This document shows, piece after piece, positions 12,870 to 24,751 of a stretch of 64,000 nucleotides of DNA. Origin of the DNA: Annona cherimola (taxonomy: Eukaryota; Streptophyta; Magnoliopsida; Magnoliales; Annonaceae); contig CM059971.1 in assembly GCA_030490835.1 (NCBI GenBank), positions 36,256,012-36,320,011 on the forward strand. Reading direction: 5' to 3'. A model generated the notes under the pieces. It did not search any database. It saw nothing but the letters and a program-made list of their open reading frames with translations, and was not told the origin of the DNA. Within the stretch, counting starts at the first letter, position 1. The number at the start of each line of letters is the position of its first letter. A program made the translations under genes and the position numbers.

Positions 12870-13125
12870 ATTGATTGATATAATAAAAAAATTTCAAATG
12901 AAAACTTTTCACTCTTCCTAATTACTCTATTTTTAATTATTTTTCACATTTTCACTGCAACTGCTCTATTTTTCAATTATTTTTACATAACTACATATAT
13001 AACTAGTCTATCTATTTTAATTTTATTTTCTTTAGCCTTGTCATTATCTTTATTATATCTTATTGTTCCTCTCAATTCAAAAAATTCTATATTAAAAAAT
13101 TTTTTGTTCAAAACCTTTTTTATCT
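12870..13125 (-). mobile_element. Tourist-like MITE, decayed copy
   Basis: The sequence carries the family phrases AAAACTTTTCACTC, CTCTATTTTTAATTATTTTT and CTATCTATTTTAATTTTATT in the same order as the complete copy at 23133-23424. The ends are degraded and no TSD is visible. Confidence 0.6.
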
Positions 13126-13129
13126 AAGG

Positions 13130-13395
13130 GCTAATGCTAAATTTTTTTGGATGAAAAATTTTTGGTGTAAAAGTTTTTGAATTAAGAGAAGATGATGTGA
13201 TGTGATAGGGGTAATGATGAGAAGTAAAAAGAATAAAATTAAAATAAATATGTTAGTTGTATGGGTAGTTATGTAGAAATAATTGAAAAATAAAGTAGTT
13301 ATATCGGCTGCTATATAGAAATAATTAAAAAATAAGATAATTGTAGATAGTGAAAAAGTTTTTTATCACAAAATTTTGGTTAGAAAAATTTTAAT
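13130..13395 (+). mobile_element. Tourist-like MITE, inverted neighbour copy
   Basis: This copy has the opposite orientation to 12870-13125, with the family phrases GATGATGTGATGTGATAGGG, AATAAAATTAAAATAAATA and GTTATGTAGAAATAATTG. Its ends differ from the family consensus and no TSD is clear. Confidence 0.6.
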
Positions 13396-13398
13396 ATT

Positions 13399-13837
13399 AG
13401 GATAATTCCTCTTATACCCATAACAATTGCACATAATTTCTAATATATGCACAATATTTTATAAATTTCTCTTATACTCACAACATTTCACCCTAAATTT
13501 CTCTTATGCTTATGCTGTCGATACAACCATTAGCTACCCCATTAGAAAGACTATTTTACTTATTTAAAATTTTCTAATTGAGATAATTTAACCTTAACAT
13601 GACTCAATTGATGATAATAAATCATTAATATAAGATATTAAATAATTTAAAAGTCATCTTAAGGTTGAATATTTTAATTAGAAATATTTTTAAAAGGTAA
13701 AATTGGTTATTCAATAGAGTAGATAACGGTAGTTTTAATTACATTAATAAAATAAAAATTTAGGATGAAAAGTTAAGAATATTGTAGGCATATTAAGAAT
13801 TAATTGAAATTGTTATGCGTATAAAAGAAATTACCCC
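13399..13837. mobile_element. MULE-type palindromic MITE, copy 1
   Basis: The ends are inverted repeats: ATTCCTCTTATACCCATAAC near 13404 pairs with the complementary GTTATGCGTATAAAAGAAAT near 13811. It aligns throughout with the better-preserved copy at 36766-37201, which has a 9-bp TSD. No TSD is visible here, perhaps because the left end abuts another MITE. Confidence 0.65.
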
Positions 13838-14054
13838 ATCAACATTTAACAAACATGGCCTGCAAATTTTTTGACTTCCCAAACTCACCTCTTGTAAGGT
13901 ACGTTCCAAAAAATCCTTCGCTTGCATACTTGAGGAGAGGCCAGTCTCTCTCATTCCCGCTCCGGTGGGGTTAATACAGAATCATTCTGGCATGGAGACG
14001 GTCCCGCGAACTGCGAACTGTTTTTAACGAAGGTCAAATACCACACGCGTTGAA

Positions 14055-14205
14055 GGCATGACACGTGCGCGACACGTCCTGTTGGCGGCGGGGCAGCAAG
14101 CTCCTACAAAAACTGGCCTGTCTCTCTTCTTCGAAGTCTTATCTTCTCGACATCGGTCGGTCGGTTGGTCTTGAGCAAGCGAGAGAGAGAGAAAGAGAGA
14201 GAGTC
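14055..14205 (+). promoter_or_regulatory. GSA proximal promoter and 5' UTR with ACGT elements
   Basis: A perfect G-box CACGTG lies at 14062-14067, and a second ACGT core (ACACGTCC) follows about ten bases later, roughly 140 bases before the start codon. G-boxes bind bZIP/bHLH factors such as HY5 and PIFs, and tetrapyrrole genes are commonly light-controlled through them. That role is inferred here. A GA-rich tract at 14181-14203 sits just before the ATG, probably in the 5' UTR. I see no clear TATA box. Confidence 0.5.
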
Positions 14206-17200
14206 ATGGCAATGGCGGGATTTGCTGCTGCCGCTGGAATGTCCCTCTCCTGGAAGAATTCAAACACTTTCTTCGGTTTCCCTTCAAATCCATCCGGATT
14301 CCGCGCGAAGATGGCGGCAGTCTCCGTCGAGAAGAAAAGCTTCACGCTTCAGAAATCTGAAGAAATCTTTCAAGCGGCGAAGGTTTTTCCCCATTAGCCC
14401 AATGCCCATCTCCCTTAATCCGCTTTCCTTCGCTTCTTTTTCAGGTTTCCTCGTGTTGCGTCTGTCTCATCTAATATTCTCTCAATTTTGTTCTTCTTTA
14501 GTGCCATACACTGGATCGAATTATAACCGTTTAAAAGCTTTTAGGATATTAATTCGGCAGATTTCTATCAAAAGGGTAATGTCCGTCATGTATTTTGCAA
14601 TTTGAAATGCGCTTGTGTGGCATTGTGTAGTGCAGTTTATGAGTAGATCGATCATCCAAAATACCAAACTCTCCCCATTTTATAATGACTGCATGTAGGC
14701 CTTATTGAACGGTCATATAGGACTGTGAAGCTTCTATTCAATTTCAAGAAGTTGCGTTTGGAATTGATTTAAAAGTTTTAATTGATTATTTTGGTTGTTT
14801 ACAATCTTTTGATAGTCTGAGAGAGGTACAGTTATTCTTTCTGAAACTGAATTTCTTTTGTACCCATTTAAAACATTGGATCCTTTCTTCTTTTTTGTCT
14901 TTGTCCTTTGTTGCTTTCCTGTCGGTTCTTTTGGGTGAATGGTTGCAGTATTCATAAATTGTTGCTTTTAACAAAATACAGAATGCTAAGAGTATTGGTT
15001 TCCAATTTCCCTGTTCCAGACTCCATCACCGGGAACATGCTCTCTCAAATAGTCAACTATTCCTGTTCTTTAGCTAGTAAATTTATACTGTTAAATTCTA
15101 GTTTAAAATCACCTTATCTGTGAAATTTGATGGGGCCTCCTACAGATAAAGCAGAGACCTTGAGAGAGCACTTAATCTGGACCTTTGAACAATGAGCAGC
15201 AGCTTTCTAAATTTGTCCAGTAAGATGGTACTCATATTCTGCTCTATGTAATTCATAGAATCACACATAATCTGTTACCTCATCCTACTTTATATTATCC
15301 ATCTTCAGTAAAATTACTTCAATTATTTTAAAATTCAGATACATTCCTGTTCTATATATCTTAATTCTTCTAGTCTCTTTTCAGAAAGATAGCTGACTTG
15401 CAAGATAGAGAGATGTTGTTTTGTGCGCAACTTTAACTTGTGGTAGAAATTTTGATGCTAGGAACTAATGCCCGGAGGTGTAAACTCTCCTGTTCGCGCC
15501 TTCAAATCAGTAGGAGGGCAACCTATTGTGTTTGATGCTGTTAAGGGATCCCATGCCTGGGATGTAGATGGAAATGAATACATTGACTATGTTGGTTCAT
15601 GGGGCCCAGCAATAATTGGTCATGCAGATGATAAGGTACTATCTTTATCTTTTCATGTATTCTATCTTCATATCTGATATCATGTGCAATTTTTCCTGGG
15701 TGATTTCATCATTTTAGTATTTGTATTTTGGTTAAAGCACATCTTAACATGTATTTTTGTTTGAGCTACCTGCATCAGGATGTAAATGGACAGTTCCTCC
15801 CCCCTCAAAATTGGAAGGTTTTACTGGAATCTTTTTAGTGGCAGTAAAGGCTGTAGAAAAAGAGTTATTTTGCATGTGATTTTAGCCAACTAAGTTTGCT
15901 TCTACTCATCTTGATATTTCCTTCGGCTGACTACTCCCAATCACACGTAATTCCTTTCATGTTGCCTGTGAGTAATTACTTGTTTCCTGAAAGAAAAAAT
16001 GCGACATTCTATCCGGTGAAGTTTTGATAATTAAGAACTGATTGACAGAATATTTGTCCAAAGCCTGATTACTGTCAAAAACCTATTGGAAAGCCTTGAG
16101 ATGGGAGTGGTAACTTGATGAACTGGTGAGGAAACTTATCTTTGGGCCAATGTTATCCCTGTTTGCTCTTTTCATTATCCATAATATGCATGAAGCGGTT
16201 GCACACTTGTCATTGTATTAAAATGGAGTTGTCAAAAATGAAAATGGTGGGACAACCATGAAGACCAGAAATTTCCATAATTAGAGAAAACCTCCATGAA
16301 AAAGCAGTTTGTCAGATTGGGTGTACTTTGTTTGATTTATTAAGTGATTTGATTTTTGTCTCCATGTGATCTTCTTGTAGAGGTCCACAATTGCATTTAT
16401 GTTGCAATGCACATGATATTCAGTCTTTTTCACCCAAATTCGCTGTTTAGTATTTAATATTTCTTGCATCATAGTCTGGAAAAAAATTAATTGGTTCCAT
16501 GATATCTGTTCCCATATTGAATAACTTTGGATCTCATTAACATCCAACTAACTCATAAACCATCAAATCTTTACTTAATGATTGAAATTCCTGAACATTA
16601 CTTTTGTAATTGAGTCTTAATTTTTCCTGCCATAAGTTCCCTTTGCGTGTTTATTAGTTGACAATTTGTGGAGCTTTCTGCATCACAAAATTTATTTTAA
16701 TACTCTGTCCACCTTCAAGAATCAGAGCTTGGCAGTTCCATCATATTAATGCCATGCAACCTTTCAGTGCAAGCATATGAACCATCAAATCGTGTGGAGA
16801 TTGCAAGCATGTTCTCTGGAAAAGGTTATGTGCTTATATTGCTCTTACAAAGATTTCCTTTTCTAGGTAAATTCTGCATTGATGGAGACCCTTAAGAAAG
16901 GTACAAGCTTTGGTGCTCCTTGTGTTCTGGAGAACATACTGGCTGAGATGGTTATCTCAGCTGTGCCAAGCATTGAGATGGTCCGGTTTGTAAATTCAGG
17001 CACAGAAGCCTGCATGGGAATGCTTCGCCTGGCCCGAGCCTTCACTCGTCGGGAGAAAATTATCAAATTTGAGGGCTGCTATCATGGTCATGCCGATCCT
17101 TTCCTTGTAAAAGCAGGCAGTGGGGTTGCTACACTTGGCCTCCCGGACTCTCCAGGCGTTCCCAGAGCTGCTACTTATGAGACCCTGACCTCTCCCTATA

Positions 17201-17934
17201 ATGATATCACAACTGTCAAGAACCTCTTCAATGAAAACAAAGGCGAGATTGCCGCTGTGATCCTCGAACCTGTTGTAGGCAATGCTGGTTTCATCCCACC
17301 AAAGCCTGAATTTCTCAAATTCCTTCGTGAGATCACAAAGGAAAATGGCAGTCTCCTTGTATTTGATGAGGTGATGACTGGGTTCCGTTTGGCCTATGGC
17401 GGTGCCCAAGAGTACTTTGGTGTGATTCCTGATCTGACAACACTTGGTAAAATCATTGGTGGCGGCCTCCCTGTTGGCGCATATGGTGGAAGGAAGGAGA
17501 TCATGGAGATGGTGGCCCCAGCTGGGCCCATGTACCAGGCAGGAACATTAAGTGGGAATCCATTAGCAATGACAGCTGGTATACACACATTGAAGAGGTT
17601 GCAAGAGCCAGGGTGTTACGAATACTTACAGAAAATCACCCAGGATCTTGTGCAGGGTATTCTAGATGCTGGAAAACGGGCTGGGCATGAGATTTGTGGT
17701 GGGAGTATCAGTGGAATGTTTGGGTTCTTTTTTACTGGAGGTCCTGTTTATAATTTTTCAGATGCAAAGAAAAGCGACACAGCAAAGTTTGCCAGGTTTT
17801 ATCAAGGGATGTTGAGAGAAGGGGTCTACTTTGCACCATCTCAGTTCGAAGCTGGATTTACAAGTTTGGCACATACATCAGAAGACATCGAGCACACGAT
17901 TGCTGCAGCTGAGAAGGTCCTCAAGGAAATCTAA
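14206..17934 (+). CDS. GSA: glutamate-1-semialdehyde 2,1-aminomutase, chloroplastic (3 exons)
   Basis: This PLP enzyme converts glutamate-1-semialdehyde to 5-aminolevulinate in the plastid stroma, the committed precursor of chlorophyll and heme. The exons are 14206-14382, 15462-15635 and 16867-17934, all joined in phase 0 with GT-AG introns of 1079 and 1231 bp, giving 472 residues, close to the usual plant length. Residues 1 to about 40 are Ser/Ala/Phe-rich and basic, as expected of a transit peptide. Conserved landmarks are [18 protein letters not shown] across the exon 2 start, [21 protein letters not shown], the class-III aminotransferase Asp in DEVMTGFR (D284), the PLP lysine in [18 protein letters not shown] (K312, 28 residues after the Asp) and QAGTLSGNP. 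The start at 14206 follows a GA-rich leader; a second in-frame ATG is at 14212. No frame damage is seen, so it is probably functional. Confidence 0.97.
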
Positions 17935-18290
17935 GTCTCTGTTTGTGATGATTTATCTCGTCTGCTTTCCTTTTACCTTTTTTTTTCCCCCCCTTACCTA
18001 GTTTTTGCTGAGTCTAGGATCTGGAATTTAGGGTCGTCTTGTTCACCGGCTGTGCTTGTAATTTGTAATGTTTCCATGTTATTTAAATGAACAGGTAGTT
18101 TAATGCAGGACTGACTTTGTATCCCTTGTTTCTGATCTTAATGCGGAAAGATTGGGTTTCTGCAGTAATGAATGGCCCAAATTGGAAATATCGAGTGTCT
18201 TTGTTTTCTTAAATATTGAATCCGAAAATCCTCGTTTGAAGAAAATTCTCTCCTCGTTCAGTTGGTTAAGAGCAATAAAAATATGAAAAT
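17935..18290 (+). other. GSA 3' UTR and polyadenylation region
   Basis: A T/C-rich stretch after the stop codon is followed by TTATTTAAATGAAC near 18080 and a canonical AATAAA near 18273. These are the plausible far and near upstream signals for GSA mRNA 3' ends. Further right (18300-18737) I see no gene, only AT-rich intergenic DNA. Confidence 0.45.
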
Positions 18291-18737
18291 TTTGCTGAGT
18301 TTAATTTGCAAGAAATTTCAATAAAATAGACCCTCTCTTAAGCTTTCCATCATTGCATTGTAAACTCTTTAACCACTGAGGGTGTAACCGGCTAGGGCTG
18401 CAGGGCTCGATCGATAACCTTTGGGACCAGCCATTTCCTAGAATCAGCCGTATTGATTCATGTTGGGGTATAATCCAGTTAGGATCAACCCGTAAGGCCG
18501 TAATCTAGCTATTCGAATCCTGTTTTAGGTAGATTAGGTGGAGGTTTTTCAATTTGCCAACCTGTTTGTATGACTCATTTAATTTATTTAAATAAATGGG
18601 TTGATCCCCTCAACCCATCAACAGTATGATATGTTTACATATTTCTTAATATTTATGGTTTAAGTTAAGCATAATTATTAGTAATAGAATTAACATTTTA
18701 CTAAAAAATAATTACGAATCTTTATTTTTATATTCAA

Positions 18738-18990
18738 GTTTAGGAAGTGATAAAACTTCTGAAAGGGAAGTTTCTAAAATTAGAGAAGATAATGTGATAT
18801 GATATGAATGGTGATAAGTAAATAGAATATAGTTAAAAACTTAAAAAAGATAAGTGGGTAGAAATAATTTTTTAAAAATAAGGTAGTTGTACAGGAAAAT
18901 ATAAAAAATGATAAAAAATAAAATAATTGTGGAGAAAAAGAAGTTTTAAATTAAAAAATTTAAAACTTTTATATACTGCCACGCACACCC
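18738..18990 (+). mobile_element. Tourist-like MITE, 5'-truncated
   Basis: It starts mid-terminus at AGGAAGTGATAAAAC, carries the family core (GATAATGTGATATGATA, AGTGGGTAGAAATAATT) and ends GCACACCC followed by TAA. The loss of the left terminus prevents a TSD check. Confidence 0.6.
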
Positions 18991-19497
18991 TAAAAGTTGA
19001 CTTGCCAACACATGCATAGTTTGTTTAGTACCAGCGATGGCCTACGTGATGATCGTTAGTCTGGGATCAAATCTTATAGAGAGGTTTGCTTGGAAGCCTT
19101 GTCTCCCATTGGAGTTGTAAAAAAGAGATGAAATGAGAAGTTGAACTTCCAATTACTGGCAACTTTTATTAATTATTTAATTCAAGTGCATTGCACAAAA
19201 TAATTTCAGAATTCTCTACCGCTTGAAATAACATAAATGCTTTTTAATTTTGCAACAGAATTAATTAGGCCCGGGACTAATTTGAGATATTTGTTGGCCG
19301 AAAAATTATATTGATAATTATTGTATGCGCAGCAAATCACAACCATCCAGCAGATTTCCATAGGCATATATCCAAGCAGCTGGTGGAAGCTCATCTCAAC
19401 CGTTGATCCGTGAAAAGCAGCAAGTGGCACACCATCACTATTCATCACCGCCCAACCATCATCTGATGCTTCAATAAATCCGACTGTCCATCGAAAA

Positions 19498-19790
19498 CTT
19501 TCCTATGTTTTCAAAGTTATAAAACTTTTCAAGCAAAAGTTCTCGGCATAAAAGTTTTTAAATTGTAAGAAAATAATGTGATATAATAAGAGTTAATGAT
19601 AAGAAGTAAAGAAAATAAAGTTAAAATAGACAGGATACTTGTGTAGAAATAATTGAAAAGTATGGTAATTATATAAGAAGATGTGAAGAAACGATTAAAA
19701 AACAAGATAATTATGGCAAATAAAAAATTTTATATTGAAAAGTTGTAAGATGATATTTTTTTTATTTTTTATTTTTTAGTTACCTAACAC
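19498..19790 (+). mobile_element. Tourist-like MITE, degraded ends
   Basis: The family core is clear (AATAATGTGATATAATAAGA, AATAAAGTTAAAATAGACAG, GTGTAGAAATAATTGAAAAG). The right end, TTACCTAACACAGAC, is a mutated CCAAACACACCC. The stretches 18991-19497 and 19791-20339 around it contain no gene I can support; a 67-codon open stretch at 19884-20087 matches nothing I know. Confidence 0.55.
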
Positions 19791-22130
19791 AGACTCCGCC
19801 CATAAGCATGGCTGGATCTGATCCCACTGTTGCAACTTGCAACTCGAGCAGATCGTTGACTCCATGTTTACCCAGATCTGTCCATGTGGCCGCCAATGCT
19901 TGCAATTTATGAAGAAAATTCTGTCCAAGATACGCAGCAAGCCAGCAACCATTGTATCTGGCCGCTCAAATTCCGACCTGTGTTTGGAGCAGTTGCGTCC
20001 CGCGTGTTAGGAGCGTTATCTCCTGATACTCTGAAAAAAATCATCGGTGCGAATCAAATTAATTGCTTGACCTGTGATTTGTCTTAAAAATTCAGAGAAA
20101 GAGAGATTTAAAGTGGAGATAGGAATCCATCGAAAATCCGAATCTGCTTTATTCCTCTTTAATTTTCTTTCCTTTGATTATTTAATGGATATTGTTATTT
20201 TATTTACATCTGGATCCATTAAATACTTGTATGATTTGACATTTCTTGTTTATAGAAGATAGTTTATGTTAATTTAGTCTTTTATATTCTAATTGTTCGT
20301 TTAACCTTACTAATAAGAGTTTCTATCTTATTGTCAGTCACAAACTCAGATAAAAAGCGAGAGAAGGCATATTAAGCTGGCAGCTAGTGCTATAAAAATC
20401 ATCGTCACATATCTTATAGATTCTGAAAATATATTAAAAGTCGTTAGCGCTAGGGCATTCTCTATAAGCGACACACTGCAACAGAACATGACGGTAGTGA
20501 GAAATAAGCAAGGATTTTGGGACATTTTCTCCAAAGCAACGCACTACTTCGGAGTCGGATGTAGTGAGAAACATACAAGGGTTGTCGGGGCGTTTCCCTA
20601 CAAGCGATGCGCCACAACAATATTTAATTGTGGTAAGAAGTAGGCAAACATTTTTACGCCTTTATGGTTGTGGTTTAGAGAAGAATGTGATAACAAAACA
20701 CGAAGTCCATTTTGCCTATGGAATATTGACACTCTTTCGAGGAAAAGTATGGAGGAGTAGATGCTATGAGAAGGAGAATAATTAATGTAATGTGTCTTCA
20801 AGAGATTAGGTGGAAAAAAGCAAAAGGCTAGAGAGGTTAATAATTCAAATTCTGGTATATAAGAAAGGATGATAATATGATGTAACGATAGTAGTGAAAA
20901 ATTAATTCAGACAAAAGTTGTATATGTTAATGAAGTAAATGAAAAAATTATTTAAATAAATTTTGTACTAAGTGTAGAGGTCATAAATGTGCTTAATGCT
21001 TATCACCACAGGTAGGATTAGATGATGGAATAAAAAAAAATTAGAATAACTATGATAGTATATGTCAAGGATACCTAACTAGGAACAAGGTTGTAAGAGG
21101 ACAAGAGAATGTAAGATATGAGAGAATTTATTGAGGTTTCAACTTTGAAATAAGGAATGAAGTGAGAAATGTCATTTTTAAATTTTGCTATAGCATATAA
21201 TTTGATTATAGCAAATACCTTATTTCAAAAAAGAGACGAATACTTGATAACTTTCAAGAGCAAAACCAATTCTATATTAATTGTAAGGTTATCTTAAGTG
21301 AGAGTTTAACTATACAATATAGATTACTAGCAACAGATATATATACATATATACACACAAAATGAGTTAACAAAAACTAAAAGCAATATAATTCTAAAAA
21401 TTAAATAACCGAATTTAAAAGGTAACGACATGAAACTTTTAGTAAAAGAATAATAGAATAAAGAAAATCAGATATACAAGAAGATGAAGTAAAATCAACA
21501 TGGGATAAAATGACAACTGATATAAAAAAAAGTTAGACAAAGTATTGTAGGAATATATGAAAATGATAGATCTTTATATAGGAGCACTTGGTGTTGGAAT
21601 GAGAATATTCGAAAAACTATAAATGATAAACAAGAAAATTCTAAAAATGGTAGACTAACAAAAATGATAGAAACCTATAATAATACAAAATATCAAAAAA
21701 GTTACTAAAAAAGATTACTAACGATGCTAAATACAAAACTTATTATAACTTATATTATAGATTATGAATTAGACAAGGAGAAAAGAATATATTTAAATTG
21801 GTTAAATTAAGATAAAATAAAGACAAAAATTTAGTACATGTTAGATGTATTAAAACTTAAAAAAGAGAACCAAAGAGTTTCAATTATAGATGATGAGATT
21901 ACAGAAAATAGAAAACTTATTCTCATAGTCTAGTGAATGATACTCCACGAGAACATTTAATATTAGATAATAGTCTAAATACACAAGAAGATATGAATAT
22001 CAGTTATTTTTCAAAAATTCAAATATATGAAGTAACGAACGCTCTTAAAAAAATAAGAGTAGGAAAAACCTTAGGCCCAAATAATATACCAATTGAGGGT
22101 TGAAAGTGCATTAGATATATAGGTTTAACA

Positions 22131-22686
22131 TAAGGGTGTTAACGGATCGGGTTGAACGGGTTGGAGCCTAATCCTAATCCTAACTCATTTAATATATCTC
22201 AACCCTAATCCGTTTATTAACCCATTTAAAAAACTTCAACCTTAACCCATTTACAACCCATTTAATAAACGGGCTAACGGGTTGTATTTGTTACTAATTT
22301 TCATGCTAAAAATCTTCAATAAAGGCTGTAAATTTAAATAAATTAAATAATTTGAAGCTAACATACCTGAATTTAATTTATTTTGGCTTGAAAACATCAA
22401 ATCCAATCTCAAATCATCTCTTTAATGCCAATTCCTGTTATAAATATTATATATATATACTATAATATATTATATTAAATGAATTATACGGGTTGAACGG
22501 GTTGGACGAGTTAAATAAACGGGTTGGACGGGTTGCGAAACCTCAACCCTAATCCGTTTATTTAATTAAATGGTTGAACGGATTGGCAGATCATAACCCA
22601 TTTATTCAAAAATCTCAACCCAAACCCATTTATTAACGGGTTGAACAAGCGGGTTAACGGGTTGACAATGACCATTAACACCCCTA
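22131..22686. mobile_element. non-autonomous hAT-like element (556 bp) in the LINE
   Basis: The termini TAAGGGTGTTAACGG and, from the other side, TAGGGGTGTTAATGG are inverted. An exact 8-bp TSD GTTTAACA flanks it at 22123-22130 and 22687-22694. TA-GGGTG ends and 8-bp duplications are hAT hallmarks. The interior repeats the phrase CGGGTTGAACGGGTTGG and its complement CAACCCTAATCC many times, with no coding region. Removing it restores the LINE reading order. Confidence 0.85.
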
Positions 22687-23132
22687 GTTTAACATAGTTA
22701 ACAAATTTCTTAAATAAGATTACAAAACCAAAGTTAATGCCAACTTAATAAATAAAAAATACTATAATCTTAATTTATAAAAATAAGGAAGGTATTTGAA
22801 TTTGTATAATCATGGAATAAAACTAATGAGTCATATTATGAAGTTATGATAAAAAGTAATAAGCATAAACTAAGACAGAAAATTAATGTCGCTGAAAATC
22901 AGTTTGGTTTTATGCTGAGAAGATCAACCATTAAAGTTATTTTTTAGCTTAATCAACTATTAGAGAAGTATATGGGAAAAGTACTTATGCATGATTTTTA
23001 TTAATTTTAAAAAAAGCATATGATTGAATACCAGGAAAGTTAATATAACAAGTGATGAAAAAGATATGAATTAATAAAAGATACATTTTGATAAAAAAAA
23101 AACAAATACATTGATGTTATTCAAGATATGTA

Positions 23133-23424
23133 GGGTGCGTTTGTTTGGAGCAAAAAAATGTCAACCAAAACTTTTTTAATCCAAAACTTTTCACTCTCCA
23201 TAACTACTCTATTTTTTAATTATTTTTTCACATTTTCCAATACAAACTATCCTACTTTTCAATCATTTCTATACAACTACCCATACAACTAACCTATCTA
23301 TTTTAACTTTATTCTCTTTACTCCTCATCATTACTCCTATCATATCACATCATTTTCTATCAATTTGACAACTTTTACTTCAAAAACTTTTCATCAAAAG
23401 TTTTACCCCTAACCAAACACACCC
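23133..23424 (-). mobile_element. Tourist-like (PIF/Harbinger) MITE, complete copy in the LINE
   Basis: Terminal inverted repeats are GGGTGCGTTTGTTTGG and CCAAACACACCC, with a 3-bp duplication GTA at 23130-23132 and 23425-23427. Three-base duplications and GGGTG..GTTTGG ends fit PIF/Harbinger-derived Tourist elements. This is the best reference copy of the family repeated at 12870, 13130, 18738, 19498, 39552, 49864, 50029 and 54129. Confidence 0.85.
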
Positions 23425-23443
23425 GTAGAGGGCCGTAATAAAC

Positions 23444-23808
23444 GGATCCCGAATGCATGCACCCGGGCGCATATACCCATTTTTTTAATTTTTTTCAAAT
23501 TTTTTTTATAAAACTGTTAATCTAAATGTATTTAACATGTGTATAAATTTTTACCATTTTTGGAGTATTTTAGATATTTATTTTTTATTTCTGAAAATCA
23601 GTGGCATTTTAGGTAATTGAAATGCTACTGATTTTCAAAAATAAAAAATAAATATCTAAAATACTCCAAAAATAGTAAAAATTTATACACATGTTAAATA
23701 GATATAGATTAACAATATTGTAAAAAAATTTGAAAAAAATAAAAAAAAGGTGTATGCGCCCGAGAGCATGCAGCACTATATGCTCCCGGGCACATGTAAT
23801 CGGGATTC
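23444..23808. mobile_element. foldback/MULE-like palindromic element (365 bp) in the LINE
   Basis: Almost the whole element is one inverted repeat centred near 23607, ending GGATCCCGA on the left and TCGGGATTC on the right. A 9-bp TSD GTAATAAAC lies at 23435-23443 and 23809-23817. Nine-base TSDs are characteristic of Mutator-like elements. There is no coding capacity. Confidence 0.8.
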
Positions 23809-24721
23809 GTAATAAACATGAGGACTATGAGTGGAAATACTAATATCATCTTAGTTAAAATAAGTTTACATCAAGGTTTAGCCTTGAGTCATTACCTTTT
23901 CACTTTAATAATAGATAAAATTACTAGACATCTATAAGAAGTACACTGGTGATGTTATTTATAGATGATATTATTCTAATAGATAAAACTAAAGAAGGAT
24001 TAAATTTGAAATTGAATAAATGGATAGATGCCTTATGATCGAATGGTTTTAGAATTAATTGCGCAAAAATTAAATATATTAAATGTGTTTTACTAATAGT
24101 GAGAATCTAGGTGAGGAACCAACTAAGATTTCAGGTCAGGTAGCAACAATAACTAATCACTTTCGATATTTAGGATTAATAGTTCAAGAAAATAGAAAAA
24201 TTGAGAAATATATAATACATAAAATTCAAGCAAGATGTAAGAAATTGTGAAGTGTATCAGGAACTTTATGTGATCATCAAGTCCCCATTAAATTAAAAGA
24301 AAAATTTTATAAGACTACAATTAAACTCGCTATACTTTATGGGGCAAAATATTGGTTAGTTAAAAAATAATATACACATAGAACGAACATATAAAAAATG
24401 ATAATGTTAAGGTAGATGAGCGATAAAATTAGAAATAAAATAATTTGAGAAAATCTAAAGTGAGGCCAGCAGGTGATAAAATGAGGAAAACCGTATCAAA
24501 ATGGTTTGGTATGTTAAATAGAGATATGAAATCACACAAATTAGGAGAGCAGAGTCCATCTAAGTAGAAAGTAATAGGAAAATGAAAGGAAGATCCAAAA
24601 ATGAATGAAAGTCATAAGATTTAAAAATATTAAAAATTACTAAAAATTTAGTCTCAAATCATCAATAATGGCGCAACAAAATCCATGCAACTGACCCCAC
24701 TTGGATGTAAAATGACTTATA

Positions 24722-24751
24722 ATGATGATGTTGATGATGATGACGACGACA
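24722..24751 (+). repeat. GAT/GTT/GAC trinucleotide tail at LINE 3' end
   Basis: A run of GATGATGTTGATGATGATG followed by GACGACGAC directly follows the LINE C-terminal remnant. Short tandem-repeat tails in place of poly(A) are usual for RTE-clade elements. Confidence 0.7.

Noticed and set aside
14139..14345. Minus-strand open frame over GSA exon 1
   Set aside because: Shadow of the transit-peptide exon; the plus-strand gene is unambiguous.
16996..17588. Minus-strand open frames over GSA exon 3
   Set aside because: Antisense shadows of a long conserved exon.
18470..18620. Possible copy of the hAT-like element of 22131
   Set aside because: Only a few ACCCATCAAC/AACCCGTAAG phrases are shared; no termini or TSD are visible.
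19884..20087. 67-codon open frame with some non-repetitive composition
   Set aside because: No homologue recognised, no splice partner or promoter; not enough to call a gene.
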